Virus record (IMG/VR): IMGVR_UViG_3300046468_001442
Location: 1-22,436 of that record
From: a virus
DNA length: 22,436 nucleotides
Direction: 5' to 3' (one strand)
Positions 15,062 to 21,571 of this stretch are shown here, in pieces. Numbering within the stretch: position 1 is the stretch's first letter; each line of letters opens with the position of its first letter. The notes under the pieces are model-generated. The model searched no databases, had not been told where the DNA came from, and was given only the letters and a program-made list of their open reading frames with translations. A program made the translations under genes and the position numbers.

Positions 15062-15236
15062 AGCAGAACTACTATCAGATGATTATGAAATGATTGGAGA
15101 AGCAATGCCATTAACAACTAATGCTGTTAAACTTAACAAACATAGCATGAAAGATTTAGATAAGGTATTGGATCAAATTAAACTAACTTCTGAAGAAATG
15201 ACTAAATTAAAACAAATTATAGAGGCAACTAAATGA
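15033..15236 (+). CDS. Small helical protein upstream of the clamp loader, unknown function
   Basis: I choose the TTG at 15033, one base after the previous TGA and about 8 bases after AGGAAG, giving a 67-residue protein. The frame stays open back to 14922, but that extension only reads the neighbouring gene in another frame. The sequence (MTNFENTAIIAELLSDDYEM then MPLTTNAVKLNKHS and a C-terminal helix KVLDQIKLTSEEMTKLKQII) looks like a compact helical protein; no family is recognised. An internal ATG at 15087 would give a 49-residue form, and a sigma70-like promoter lies exactly over the first codons, so transcripts from it could only make the short form. The stop overlaps the gp44 ATG (ATGA), implying coupling. 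Confidence 0.65.
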   Translation: MTNFENTAIIAELLSDDYEMIGEAMPLTTNAVKLNKHSMKDLDKVLDQIKLTSEEMTKLKQIIEATK

Positions 15237-16147
15237 AAGAACTATGGGTAGAAAAGTACCGTCCTAAAACAGTAGACGGATATGTGTTTAGAGATGAAGC
15301 ACAGCGTAATCAAGTAAACACTTGGATCAAAGACAAAACTATTCCACATTTGTTGTTTAGCGGCAATGCAGGTATTGGTAAAACTACCCTTGCAAAATTA
15401 ATGTTTAACGAGCTTGATATAAATCCGTTAGATATTCTTGAAATAAATGCAAGTCGTACAAACTCAGTAGATGATGTACGTGATAAAATTGTTAACTTTG
15501 TGCAAATGATTCCATTTGGAGACTTTAAAGTTGTATTACTTGATGAAGCCGATTATCTTAGTCCAAACGCTCAAGCGGCACTACGTGGCGTTATGGAAGA
15601 ATATCACACCACTGCAAGGTTTATTCTTACTTGTAATTACCCCAATCGTATTATCCCTGCTTTGCACAGTCGTTGTCAAGGCTTTCACATTGCTAAAATA
15701 GATCAAACAGAGTTTACTGCTCGTGTAGCAGAGATTCTTATTACAGAAGGTGTTACTCCTGATCTAGACACACTTGATACATATGTAAAAGCAACATATC
15801 CAGACTTGCGTAAGTGTATCAACACAGTGCAAATGAATTCGCAAGACGGAAACTTACTAGCACCACATGAAGGCGACACAGGTGAACAAGACTGGAAGCT
15901 AGATATGGTTGAACTATTTAAAGCAGGTAAAATACAAGATGCACGTAAACTATTGTGCGGAGCAGTTCGTCCTGAAGAAATGGAAGAAATTTATCGTTGG
16001 CTGTATGACAATGTTGAACTGTTCGGAACTGAGCAACAGCAAGATGATGCAGTGCTAATTATTAAACAAGGGTTAGTTGATCATACATTGGTAGCTGATC
16101 CTGAAATAAACTTATCAGCAACGTTAATTAATTTGGCGAAAGTGTAG
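15233..16147 (+). CDS. gp44: Sliding clamp loader large subunit (gp44-like AAA+ ATPase)
   Basis: This is a 304-residue protein close in length to T4 gp44 (319). It loads the sliding clamp gp45 on DNA for replication and late transcription. Visible motifs are the RFC-type N-terminus [15 protein letters not shown], Walker A GNAGIGKT (residues 44-51), Walker B VVLLDEAD (100-107), sensor 1 LTCNYPNRI, and the arginine-finger SRC motif (146-148), followed by the helical lid and C-terminal collar domain. Its ATG overlaps the upstream stop. In T4 the gene sits between 45 and 62; here neither is adjacent, and a ferredoxin gene follows with a one-base overlap. Transcription probably comes from the consensus promoter at 15033-15061. 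Confidence 0.95.
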   Translation: MKELWVEKYRPKTVDGYVFRDEAQRNQVNTWIKDKTIPHLLFSGNAGIGKTTLAKLMFNELDINPLDILEINASRTNSVDDVRDKIVNFVQMIPFGDFKVVLLDEADYLSPNAQAALRGVMEEYHTTARFILTCNYPNRIIPALHSRCQGFHIAKIDQTEFTARVAEILITEGVTPDLDTLDTYVKATYPDLRKCINTVQMNSQDGNLLAPHEGDTGEQDWKLDMVELFKAGKIQDARKLLCGAVRPEEMEEIYRWLYDNVELFGTEQQQDDAVLIIKQGLVDHTLVADPEINLSATLINLAKV

Positions 16148-16494
16148 TGACATACTTAGTTACAGATAATTGTATTAAATGCAAGCACACAGATTGTGTA
16201 AGTGTTTGCCCAGTAGATTGTTTTTATGAAGCAGATAATTTTCTAGCAATTAATCCTGACGAATGTATTGATTGCGGTGTTTGTGTACCCGAGTGTCCAG
16301 CGGATGCTATTGTTGCAGATACTGATCTAAGTGTTGAAGAACTTGAAAAATGGGAAAATATAAATCGAAAAGTATCTTCCTGGAATGTAAATATAGTTGA
16401 CCAACAAGACTCACTGCCAGATGCTGATAAATGGGATCAATATCCTAATAAGTACGAAGAATTTGGAATAATACCTTGTGTGGAGATAGATTAA
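16147..16494 (+). CDS. fdxA: 7Fe ferredoxin ([3Fe-4S][4Fe-4S], FdxA type)
   Basis: This is a 115-residue protein with a GTG start overlapping the clamp-loader stop by one base (TAGTG). It matches the proteobacterial FdxA / Azotobacter FdI family almost residue for residue in the first 55 positions. The cysteines lie at 9, 12, 17, 21, 25, 40, 43, 46 and 50, in C-x2-C-x4-C-x3-CPVDC and [12 protein letters not shown]. By analogy with Azotobacter FdI, Cys9, 17 and 50 bind the 3Fe cluster and Cys21, 40, 43 and 46 the 4Fe cluster. The C-terminal half keeps the family's LPDADKWD segment and ends in an unusual IIPCVEID. It is a soluble low-potential electron carrier. A possible partner is the radical SAM enzyme 1.9 kb downstream; host or phage ribonucleotide reductase or other host redox enzymes are alternatives. 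It is an auxiliary metabolic gene acquired from a bacterium, by inference. Confidence 0.93.
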   Translation: MTYLVTDNCIKCKHTDCVSVCPVDCFYEADNFLAINPDECIDCGVCVPECPADAIVADTDLSVEELEKWENINRKVSSWNVNIVDQQDSLPDADKWDQYPNKYEEFGIIPCVEID

Positions 16495-16689
16495 ATGAGT
16501 AAAGGAAGTAGACAACGGCCAAGAGCAATTGATACTAATACATTTGAAGATAACTGGGACGCAATCTTTAACAAAAAGAAAGCTGACTATAAAGAAGTAC
16601 AACAAGACCTTACTGAATTAAACGGTGATGGCAATCGAACCCGAGGAAGGTACGGCGAAGATAATGATAAAAGCAATTCTAGCGTGTGA
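16495..16689 (+). CDS. Small basic protein, unknown function
   Basis: This is a 64-residue hydrophilic protein that starts at the ATG directly after the ferredoxin stop. The N-terminus MSKGSRQRPRAIDTNTFEDN and WDAIFNKKKADYKEVQQDL are reminiscent of short conserved proteins of T4-like cyanophages that I know only as hypothetical. The tail (GDGNRTRGRYGEDNDKSNSSV) is polar and probably disordered. It has no membrane segment or cysteine. The last 26 bases overlap the start of the DHFR gene in another frame, so translation of the two is likely coupled. Confidence 0.7.
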   Translation: MSKGSRQRPRAIDTNTFEDNWDAIFNKKKADYKEVQQDLTELNGDGNRTRGRYGEDNDKSNSSV

Positions 16690-17149
16690 CGATTATGGCG
16701 GTGTAAGTAAAAACGGAACACTACCATGGCCTAACAATAGTACAGATCTAAAATGGTTTAAAGATAATACAGCAGGTCATATTGTAATAATGGGATCTAC
16801 CACTTGGAACGATCCACACATGCCTCGCCCTTTACCTAAACGTAAAAATGTATTAGCAACTACTCAGCCAAGAAACTATCCTGGTGCTGACATTTATATT
16901 AGCGGCAACCTTAGCGAAAGCATAGTAAAAATTGCTGAGGATTATCCACAATTAATTACATGGGTAATTGGCGGACCAAAGATTATTGAACAAACACTAG
17001 ATGTAATTGATGAATTTTACCTAAGTCGTATTCCAGGTGCATATGCCTGTGATACTTTCCTTCCTATAAAAGATATTGAATCATTATTCGAAAAGACTTG
17101 GTCTGAAAATCATGACGAAGTAGAGTTTCAAATTTGGAGTAAAAAATGA
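16664..17149 (+). CDS. frd: Dihydrofolate reductase
   Basis: It reduces dihydrofolate to tetrahydrofolate with NADPH, regenerating the cofactor consumed by thymidylate synthase. I choose the ATG at 16664, giving 161 residues (E. coli DHFR 159), because MIKAILACDDYGGVSKNG aligns with the first family strand; the ATG at 16625 would add 13 unrelated residues. The active-site segment LPWPNNSTDLKWFK has the catalytic acid Asp28 at the place of E. coli Asp27. IVIMGSTTW and RPLPKRKNV form the NADPH site, and WVIGGPKIIEQ is the second glycine-rich cofactor motif. GAYACDTFLP matches the E. coli VEGDTHFP strand. It overlaps the upstream gene by 26 bases, and the following microprotein by the ATGA arrangement. 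Order frd then td is as in T4. Confidence 0.93.
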   Translation: MIKAILACDDYGGVSKNGTLPWPNNSTDLKWFKDNTAGHIVIMGSTTWNDPHMPRPLPKRKNVLATTQPRNYPGADIYISGNLSESIVKIAEDYPQLITWVIGGPKIIEQTLDVIDEFYLSRIPGAYACDTFLPIKDIESLFEKTWSENHDEVEFQIWSKK

Positions 17150-17319
17150 TTGACGAAATTGTAAAAATTATTTTTGGTATTATTATATTAATACCATTTG
17201 CTTGGGTAGTTTGGGAGTCATCTGTAATGTTAGCTGAACGTAAAGCAAGATATCGTGCAGGTACTCATGACTACTACGACAATCCTATAGTAAAGGAAAC
17301 AGATGAAACAATATCTTGA
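17146..17319 (+). CDS. Membrane microprotein between DHFR and ThyA
   Basis: This 57-residue gene begins at an ATG overlapping the DHFR stop (ATGA) and ends 17 bases inside the ThyA gene. It encodes a short N-terminus (MIDEIVK), one membrane segment of about 19 residues ([20 protein letters not shown]) and a charged cytoplasmic-type tail ([18 protein letters not shown]). The tight overlaps on both sides and the AT-rich codon use like its neighbours support a real, translated gene. No family is recognised. It could be an inner-membrane modulator; nothing in the sequence links it to folate metabolism beyond its position. Confidence 0.7.
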   Translation: MIDEIVKIIFGIIILIPFAWVVWESSVMLAERKARYRAGTHDYYDNPIVKETDETIS

Positions 17320-18139
17320 TGCATTACAATATATTTTAGATAACGGCGAAAATGTAAGTGATAGAACAGGTGTAGGTACACGTACCGTATTTGGATATCA
17401 AATGCGTTTTCCTCTAACATACAGTAACTTTCCAGCTGTAACTACAAAGAAACTTGCGTGGCGTAGTGTAGTAGGAGAACTACTATGGTTCTTAGAAGGA
17501 TCAACATCTGAGCCAAGACTAGCAGAAATTACACACGGCGATAAAACAAAGAATACAATTTGGACAGCTAATTTTAAAGAACAAGGTGTAGCATTAGGAT
17601 ACACAGACGGAGAGCTTGGTCCTGTATATGGTTCTCAATGGAGAAACTTTAACGGCGATAGTGTAGATCAAATTGCATCTGTTATAGATCAACTTAAAAA
17701 TAATCCTGACAGTAGACGAATTATTGTAAGTGCTTGGAACCCAAGTAAGCTAGACAAAATGGCGCTACCTCCGTGCCATGCATTTGCACAGTTTAAAGTA
17801 ATAAACGGCAAACTAAGTTGTCAACTGTATCAACGTAGTGCTGACATGTTTTTAGGTGTGCCTTTTAACATTGCATCGTATAGTTTGCTTACACATATGT
17901 TAGCACAAATTTGCGATCTAGAGCTAGGAGAATTTATATGGACCGGCGGCGATTGTCATATCTACAGCAACCATATGGATCAAGTAAACCAACAATTAGA
18001 ACGTAAGCCTGTAAACGGTCCTATACTAGAGATGCCTGAGTTTACTACACTAGAAGAACTATTACAAACCAAAACTGAAGATTACAAACTTGTAGGTTAT
18101 AATCCTATGCCAAGTATAAAGGCACCTATGGCAGTATGA
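17303..18139 (+). CDS. thyA: Thymidylate synthase ThyA (Td)
   Basis: It converts dUMP and methylene-tetrahydrofolate to dTMP and dihydrofolate. The 278 residues are close to E. coli ThyA (264) and T4 Td (286). Family motifs are intact: DRTGVGT with the phosphate-binding Arg, [31 protein letters not shown], the [11 protein letters not shown] phosphate site, the catalytic Cys158 in [30 protein letters not shown], and HIYSNHMDQ for dUMP contact. The ATG lies within the end of the microprotein gene, after GGAAACAG. It is the classical folate-dependent ThyA rather than the flavin-dependent ThyX, which is more usual in marine T4-like cyanophages. The pairing with DHFR is logical, because only ThyA oxidises the folate. 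The next gene overlaps its stop (ATGATGG). Confidence 0.97.
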   Translation: MKQYLDALQYILDNGENVSDRTGVGTRTVFGYQMRFPLTYSNFPAVTTKKLAWRSVVGELLWFLEGSTSEPRLAEITHGDKTKNTIWTANFKEQGVALGYTDGELGPVYGSQWRNFNGDSVDQIASVIDQLKNNPDSRRIIVSAWNPSKLDKMALPPCHAFAQFKVINGKLSCQLYQRSADMFLGVPFNIASYSLLTHMLAQICDLELGEFIWTGGDCHIYSNHMDQVNQQLERKPVNGPILEMPEFTTLEELLQTKTEDYKLVGYNPMPSIKAPMAV

Positions 18140-18366
18140 TGGGAGCAAATTGGCAACAGGATCCAAAAGAAGTTACATTTCAAAAGTTTGCTTGGTTTCC
18201 TATACGTAGTTCTTTTAGTAGAAAATTAATTTGGCTAAAACACTATGTAGAAAAAGAAATATACCATGATAGCGAAATGTCAAATCCAATACGTTCTAAT
18301 ACATTTAATCTAGTATATACGCAAAACGAACATTTACTTTATTTACTGAGGAAAGATGAACACTAA
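18136..18366 (+). CDS. 76-residue protein, unknown function
   Basis: The gene starts at the ATG overlapping the ThyA stop (a second ATG follows at 18139) and ends 11 bases inside the radical SAM gene. The protein is rich in aromatic and basic residues: [19 protein letters not shown], then [17 protein letters not shown] and a C-terminal [11 protein letters not shown]. It has no cysteine, no signal peptide and no clear membrane segment. No family is recognised. Its position immediately before and overlapping a radical SAM enzyme raises, weakly, the idea of a partner or substrate, but it lacks an obvious leader-core peptide layout. It may simply be a small accessory phage protein. Confidence 0.7.
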   Translation: MMGANWQQDPKEVTFQKFAWFPIRSSFSRKLIWLKHYVEKEIYHDSEMSNPIRSNTFNLVYTQNEHLLYLLRKDEH

Positions 18367-19405
18367 TTCTTCAACCTTTTGTCCTTTGATGCGGCATCAA
18401 CTTACTATTAATCAAATGGGCAAGGTAATGCCTTGTTGTCATTTTGGTGAGCATATACCTATTGACCAATATGAAGAAACAACAACAAAATTTGCAGAAC
18501 AGTTAGAAGCAGGTGAACGCATACCACAGTGTCAAGGTTGTTGGCAAACTGAGGATAAAGGTTTAGTTAGTGTACGACAAAGTGCAGTAGATAATTACGA
18601 TCGAAACTATGCAAACTCTCCTGGCATTAATGCCATGGATATTAGATTACATAATAAATGTAATATGGCATGTAATATGTGTGCTAGTTTTAATAGTACA
18701 CTTTGGGCTAAAATAGAAAAGAAAGACGAGACTCACGAAATTGGTGAAACTAATCTAGAGTACATCTATAGTCTAGCAGATAATGTTACAAAGTTAAGCA
18801 TACAAGGTGGCGAAAGTTTTTACGGTCCGGAGTTTGTAGACTTTGTCGATAACTTTCCTAACAAAGAAAATTTAATACTAGATGTATTTACAAATACAAT
18901 TACTGCTGATATGAAAGCAATAAAGCGTTGGAATGACGAATGTAAAACATTATTAATAAATGCTAGTATTGACGGCGTAGAAGAAGTATTTGAATATATT
19001 CGTTGGCCAGGAAAATGGTCAAAGGCTAAACGTAATCTATTAAAAATTTATGACATTGTTGGATCTAACATGCGTTATTTCTATGCTATCCAAGCTAGAA
19101 ACTTATCAAGTATTATTCCTACACTAGAGTTTAGAAATAATAATACACCTAAGAGCGAAATTATTTTTAACTTAGTTGAAGGACCTAGAGAACTTGCAGT
19201 TGAAGCAAGCACAATTGAAGAACGTACAAACTTTATAAAAGCGATGGATAATTATAGCGGTTATTATTCACAAAGAGAAGAACACGATTTAACCGCCGTC
19301 TATAATTTGTGTAACTCTATTACAACAGATAATAAGTTACTAAAGCAAAGAGATGCTAAAGATACATATGTAGACTTAATACGTACTCGACATTTAGAAA
19401 ATTAG
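18356..19405 (+). CDS. Radical SAM enzyme with N-terminal SPASM/twitch-like cysteines
   Basis: This is a 349-residue protein. The radical SAM cluster motif C-x3-C-x2-C is present as CNMACNMC (Cys102, 106, 109), preceded by the strand MDIRLHNK, and the SAM-binding GGE motif occurs in LSIQGGESFYG. Ahead of the core are Cys9, Cys27-Cys28 (VMPCCHF) and Cys59/Cys62 (CQGCW), the arrangement seen in phage and marine bacterial 'twitch domain' radical SAM proteins, which likely bind an auxiliary FeS cluster. Members are usually of unknown substrate; peptide, nucleotide or cell-surface modification are all possible. It overlaps the preceding gene by 11 bases and is the last gene of the + strand metabolic operon, ending in a hairpin terminator. 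It needs a low-potential electron donor, which the operon's own ferredoxin could provide (inference). Confidence 0.88.
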   Translation: MNTNSSTFCPLMRHQLTINQMGKVMPCCHFGEHIPIDQYEETTTKFAEQLEAGERIPQCQGCWQTEDKGLVSVRQSAVDNYDRNYANSPGINAMDIRLHNKCNMACNMCASFNSTLWAKIEKKDETHEIGETNLEYIYSLADNVTKLSIQGGESFYGPEFVDFVDNFPNKENLILDVFTNTITADMKAIKRWNDECKTLLINASIDGVEEVFEYIRWPGKWSKAKRNLLKIYDIVGSNMRYFYAIQARNLSSIIPTLEFRNNNTPKSEIIFNLVEGPRELAVEASTIEERTNFIKAMDNYSGYYSQREEHDLTAVYNLCNSITTDNKLLKQRDAKDTYVDLIRTRHLEN

Positions 19406-19436
19406 CTGTGTACTGAAATTTCTTACAGTACACAGC
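19405..19436. terminator. Bidirectional hairpin terminator
   Basis: GCTGTGTACTG (19405-19415) and CAGTACACAGC (19426-19436) form a perfect 11-bp stem with a 10-base AT-rich loop, between the convergent radical SAM and phoH genes. AATTTAATTT follows on the + strand, and TAATTTTCTAAAT on the - strand. Neither is a long uninterrupted T run, so termination strength is uncertain, but the position is ideal for stopping transcripts from both sides. Confidence 0.8.
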
Positions 19437-19444
19437 AATTTAAT

Positions 19445-20167
19445 TTACTCGTCTCCGTAGACTTGTAAAACTTCTTTTACTGCATCATGCCTTTCAATAT
19501 CTCCTTGTGCAAAGTGGACTATGTCCAAACGTGTAGAATTGCTTTGTTCTAACAGTTTACAGAAATCTATTAAACCGTTGTCTTTGAGCCTATCAGCTTG
19601 TGCTAAGTCGCCTGTAACAGCCATCATTGATCCTTCGCCTAAACGTGTTAGTAACATTTTCATTTGATTTGGTGTTGCGTTTTGCATTTCATCAGCTAAA
19701 ATAAAACTATTTTTAAAAGTGCGTCCACGCATATATGCTAGTGGAGCAATTTCAATAATACCTTCTTCTATCATACCTTCAATCTGTCGAGCATCAAAGT
19801 ACTCTCTTAGCACATCAAAAATAGGTCTCGTCCATGGAGCCATTTTATCTTCTAATGTTCCTGGTAAAAATCCTAGATCTTCATCAACTGACACTGCGGG
19901 TCTTGTCACAATGATTTTATCGATTTTACCTTCTTTGAAGAGTTTTACTGCCACTTGTACTGCTAATAATGTTTTACCCGTACCTGCTGGACCAATACCA
20001 AAGACTATATCTTTGTTTAGATCTAACAATTTTAAAACATAATGTTCTTGATTTATATTTCTTGGTAGGATTTGTACTTGTGTCTTTTTTTGATGTGGAT
20101 TGAATTTAATTACGTTTCCGTAATTGCTGTCTGCACGTTGTTTTTGTGCTTTCCTTTTTGCACCCAT
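19445..20167 (-). CDS. phoH: PhoH-like P-loop ATPase
   Basis: This is a 240-residue protein of the PhoH family, a marker gene of marine phages. I choose the ATG at 20167 because AGGAGG lies 7 bases upstream (20174-20179) and MGAKRKAQKQR is a normal basic N-terminus; a TTG at 20215 would add 16 residues encoded by a GC-rich hairpin. Walker A is GPAGTGKT (residues 59-66), followed by the family-typical IIVTRPAVSVDEDLGFLPG and PLAYMRGRTF, Walker B FILADEMQN, and VTGDLAQAD as a sensor-like motif. Family members are ATPases with a suspected RNA helicase or RNA-processing role; in bacteria phoH belongs to the phosphate-starvation regulon, but I see no PHO box here. It is the only - strand gene in the window, convergent with the radical SAM gene and divergent from a late operon. 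Confidence 0.94.
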   Translation of the reverse strand: MGAKRKAQKQRADSNYGNVIKFNPHQKKTQVQILPRNINQEHYVLKLLDLNKDIVFGIGPAGTGKTLLAVQVAVKLFKEGKIDKIIVTRPAVSVDEDLGFLPGTLEDKMAPWTRPIFDVLREYFDARQIEGMIEEGIIEIAPLAYMRGRTFKNSFILADEMQNATPNQMKMLLTRLGEGSMMAVTGDLAQADRLKDNGLIDFCKLLEQSNSTRLDIVHFAQGDIERHDAVKEVLQVYGDE

Positions 20168-20194
20168 TAAAGGTCCTCCTTGTTTGGAATTGGA

Positions 20195-20222
20195 GTAGTG
20201 CGCCCCGCAGGGCAAGCCCTAC
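20195..20222 (-). promoter_or_regulatory. GC-rich structured element in the phoH leader
   Basis: This 28-base GC-rich patch lies in AT-rich surroundings, 28-55 bases upstream of the phoH ATG. On the phoH sense strand it has outer arms GTAG and CTAC and two mutually exclusive short hairpins sharing a central CCC: GGG-CTTG-CCC and CCC-TGCG-GGG. CUUG and UGCG (UNCG class) are both stable tetraloop sequences in RNA. It is followed by the AGGAGG ribosome binding site. It matches no riboswitch I know; a leader RNA switch or protein site is only a possibility. Confidence 0.4.
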
Positions 20223-20275
20223 AAATGTATTTACCATCGAAAGACTGATAAAAAACTATTTGTTAACCTCTTAGA

Positions 20276-20289
20276 TACGATAAATAAGT
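20276..20289 (+). promoter_or_regulatory. T4-type late promoter (GATAAATA)
   Basis: The site is TACGATAAATAAGT, differing from the 6097 and 8565 copies by one base. Its core (20279-20286) ends 29 bases before the ATG at 20316. It should drive the two unknown genes and the endolysin as a late transcript. It lies in the 148-base gap between divergent phoH and this operon; the rest of the gap holds the phoH leader element and no other clear signal. Confidence 0.75.
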
Positions 20290-20315
20290 ATGTTAGAGAA
20301 AACATAGGATATCCA

Positions 20316-20852
20316 ATGGAAGACGTATACGATTTAATAAAAAATGTTGATGCTGTTTATAGTAGCAATACATCTTTTCAAGTATTAAAAGACTTTGAAA
20401 GAGTGTTAGAAGAACTTGACTTATATGTATATAAGAACTGGCAAGAAGGCGAATTGCTATCAGGACCTAATATTAGCAGACATTGGGTTACATGTAAATT
20501 TATGTGGGCTCGAAATGAAATGCCAGATCCGATGGGAGCCAAGCGTTTGTCAGAGTACGATTGCAAAATAGGATATTCTAAAGATTTTATTGTTAAGCCT
20601 CGTAAAATACGTACTCCAGACGATATACGTCCAGGAACTAAAAAAGGCAAATTAGATAAACACGCTATTTGGATTGTTGAAATTGAAATGCCTAAGAAAC
20701 TTATTGCTGATATGTATAACAGTTATGCAGAACAACAAGGATTTAATGTTGAACCAGCTGTTCCAGAAAATACTCCTCCATTGGAAGCAGAACAATCCGA
20801 AGATCAATCAATTGATCAAATAGCAGTTGACGATTCGTTGGAGACAGTGTAA
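20316..20852 (+). CDS. Conserved-looking late protein, unknown function
   Basis: This is a 178-residue soluble protein and the first gene behind a late promoter; AGGA lies about 9 bases before its ATG (positions 20307-20310 approximately). The first 135 residues look like a folded domain: an acidic helix (DVYDLIKNVDAVY, FERVLEELDLYVYKNW), then ISRHWVTCKFMWARNEMPDP, MGAKRLSEYDCKIGY and IRTPDDIRPGTKKGKLDK, ending in IWIVEIEMPKKL. From memory, very similar sequences occur across T4-like cyanophages as hypothetical proteins. The last 40 residues are acidic and Pro/Gln/Ser-rich, probably disordered. No catalytic motif is recognised. The late promoter suggests a role in particle assembly or lysis. 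Its stop overlaps the next ATG (TAATG). Confidence 0.8.
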   Translation: MEDVYDLIKNVDAVYSSNTSFQVLKDFERVLEELDLYVYKNWQEGELLSGPNISRHWVTCKFMWARNEMPDPMGAKRLSEYDCKIGYSKDFIVKPRKIRTPDDIRPGTKKGKLDKHAIWIVEIEMPKKLIADMYNSYAEQQGFNVEPAVPENTPPLEAEQSEDQSIDQIAVDDSLETV

Positions 20853-21568
20853 TGAGTTTGAGAGAAGGCGATCTAAGAAACCTAATAAGTGAAGTATTTG
20901 AAGTTGATGGATTTCAATCTAAAATGGGCGACGACAAAAATATTATTACAGTAAGTTTTAATGTTGAAGGTAAAGACCCGGCAAATGACCTAGCTAACTT
21001 TTTAGAAAAAGGTTATGACTTTGTATTAGATGCAGATGTTACTAGTGGCGAGCAGTCAAATGGCAAATATAAAGTATTTGTTGAATTAGAAAGAGACCGT
21101 AGTGGTCCTGATAATATTATGGAAATGCTAGACGGTATATCTAAGTTAGGTGATATTGATAAGTTTAAATTTAGATACTACAAAAACTTTCACAGCAAAG
21201 ATGCAACACTAGAAGAACTAACAAATGTAGTACCATCAGATCCGGATGGTTATGTAGTATTAGCAAATGAATCAAATTTAAATAATTTTAAGAATTTCTT
21301 TAACAAAAGTTTCGTTGACGAAATTGACATGATAAATGAAACTGTATATATTAAGAAAAAATATGCAGATCCTTTAGCATTTGAATTTGTTGATTTTGGC
21401 GACACGCTGAAAACTGTTGATAAAATAGATGGAGTATTTGACTTAATGGAAAGTTATCCTGAAATACTCTTTTTAACCAAGTACATTGGTGATTACAACA
21501 TAAGTAAGTATGGAGACAAACTTGTATTCGAAAATGAAGACAAGGCTCTCGTATTAAAAAGGATCTAA
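20852..21568 (+). CDS. Conserved-looking late protein, unknown function
   Basis: This is a 238-residue acidic soluble protein, translationally coupled to the previous gene by a TAATG overlap. The N-terminal half alternates strands and helices: LREGDLRNLISEVFEV, then FNVEGKDPANDLANFLEKGY, FVLDADVTSGEQ, KYKVFVELERDR and FKFRYYKNFHS. This is reminiscent of a conserved protein of marine T4-like phages seen only as hypothetical. The C-terminal half is rich in Asp, Asn, Phe and Lys. No signal peptide, membrane segment or known enzyme motif is visible. Being in a late transcript with a lysis enzyme suggests a virion or lysis-timing role, but nothing direct supports either. Confidence 0.8.
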   Translation: MSLREGDLRNLISEVFEVDGFQSKMGDDKNIITVSFNVEGKDPANDLANFLEKGYDFVLDADVTSGEQSNGKYKVFVELERDRSGPDNIMEMLDGISKLGDIDKFKFRYYKNFHSKDATLEELTNVVPSDPDGYVVLANESNLNNFKNFFNKSFVDEIDMINETVYIKKKYADPLAFEFVDFGDTLKTVDKIDGVFDLMESYPEILFLTKYIGDYNISKYGDKLVFENEDKALVLKRI

Positions 21569-21571
21569 ATT

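Noticed and set aside
16625-16663. Longer DHFR starting at ATG 16625
   Set aside because: The extra 13 residues have no counterpart in the family and would extend overlap with the previous gene; MIKAIL at 16664 aligns with the first DHFR strand.
19719-20042. A 107-codon + strand frame opposite phoH
   Set aside because: It is the complement of a strongly supported P-loop ATPase gene, and its product has no recognisable domain.
20168-20215. Longer PhoH starting at TTG 20215
   Set aside because: The 16 added residues come from the GC-rich hairpin and the ribosome binding site; the ATG at 20167 has a perfect AGGAGG at proper distance.
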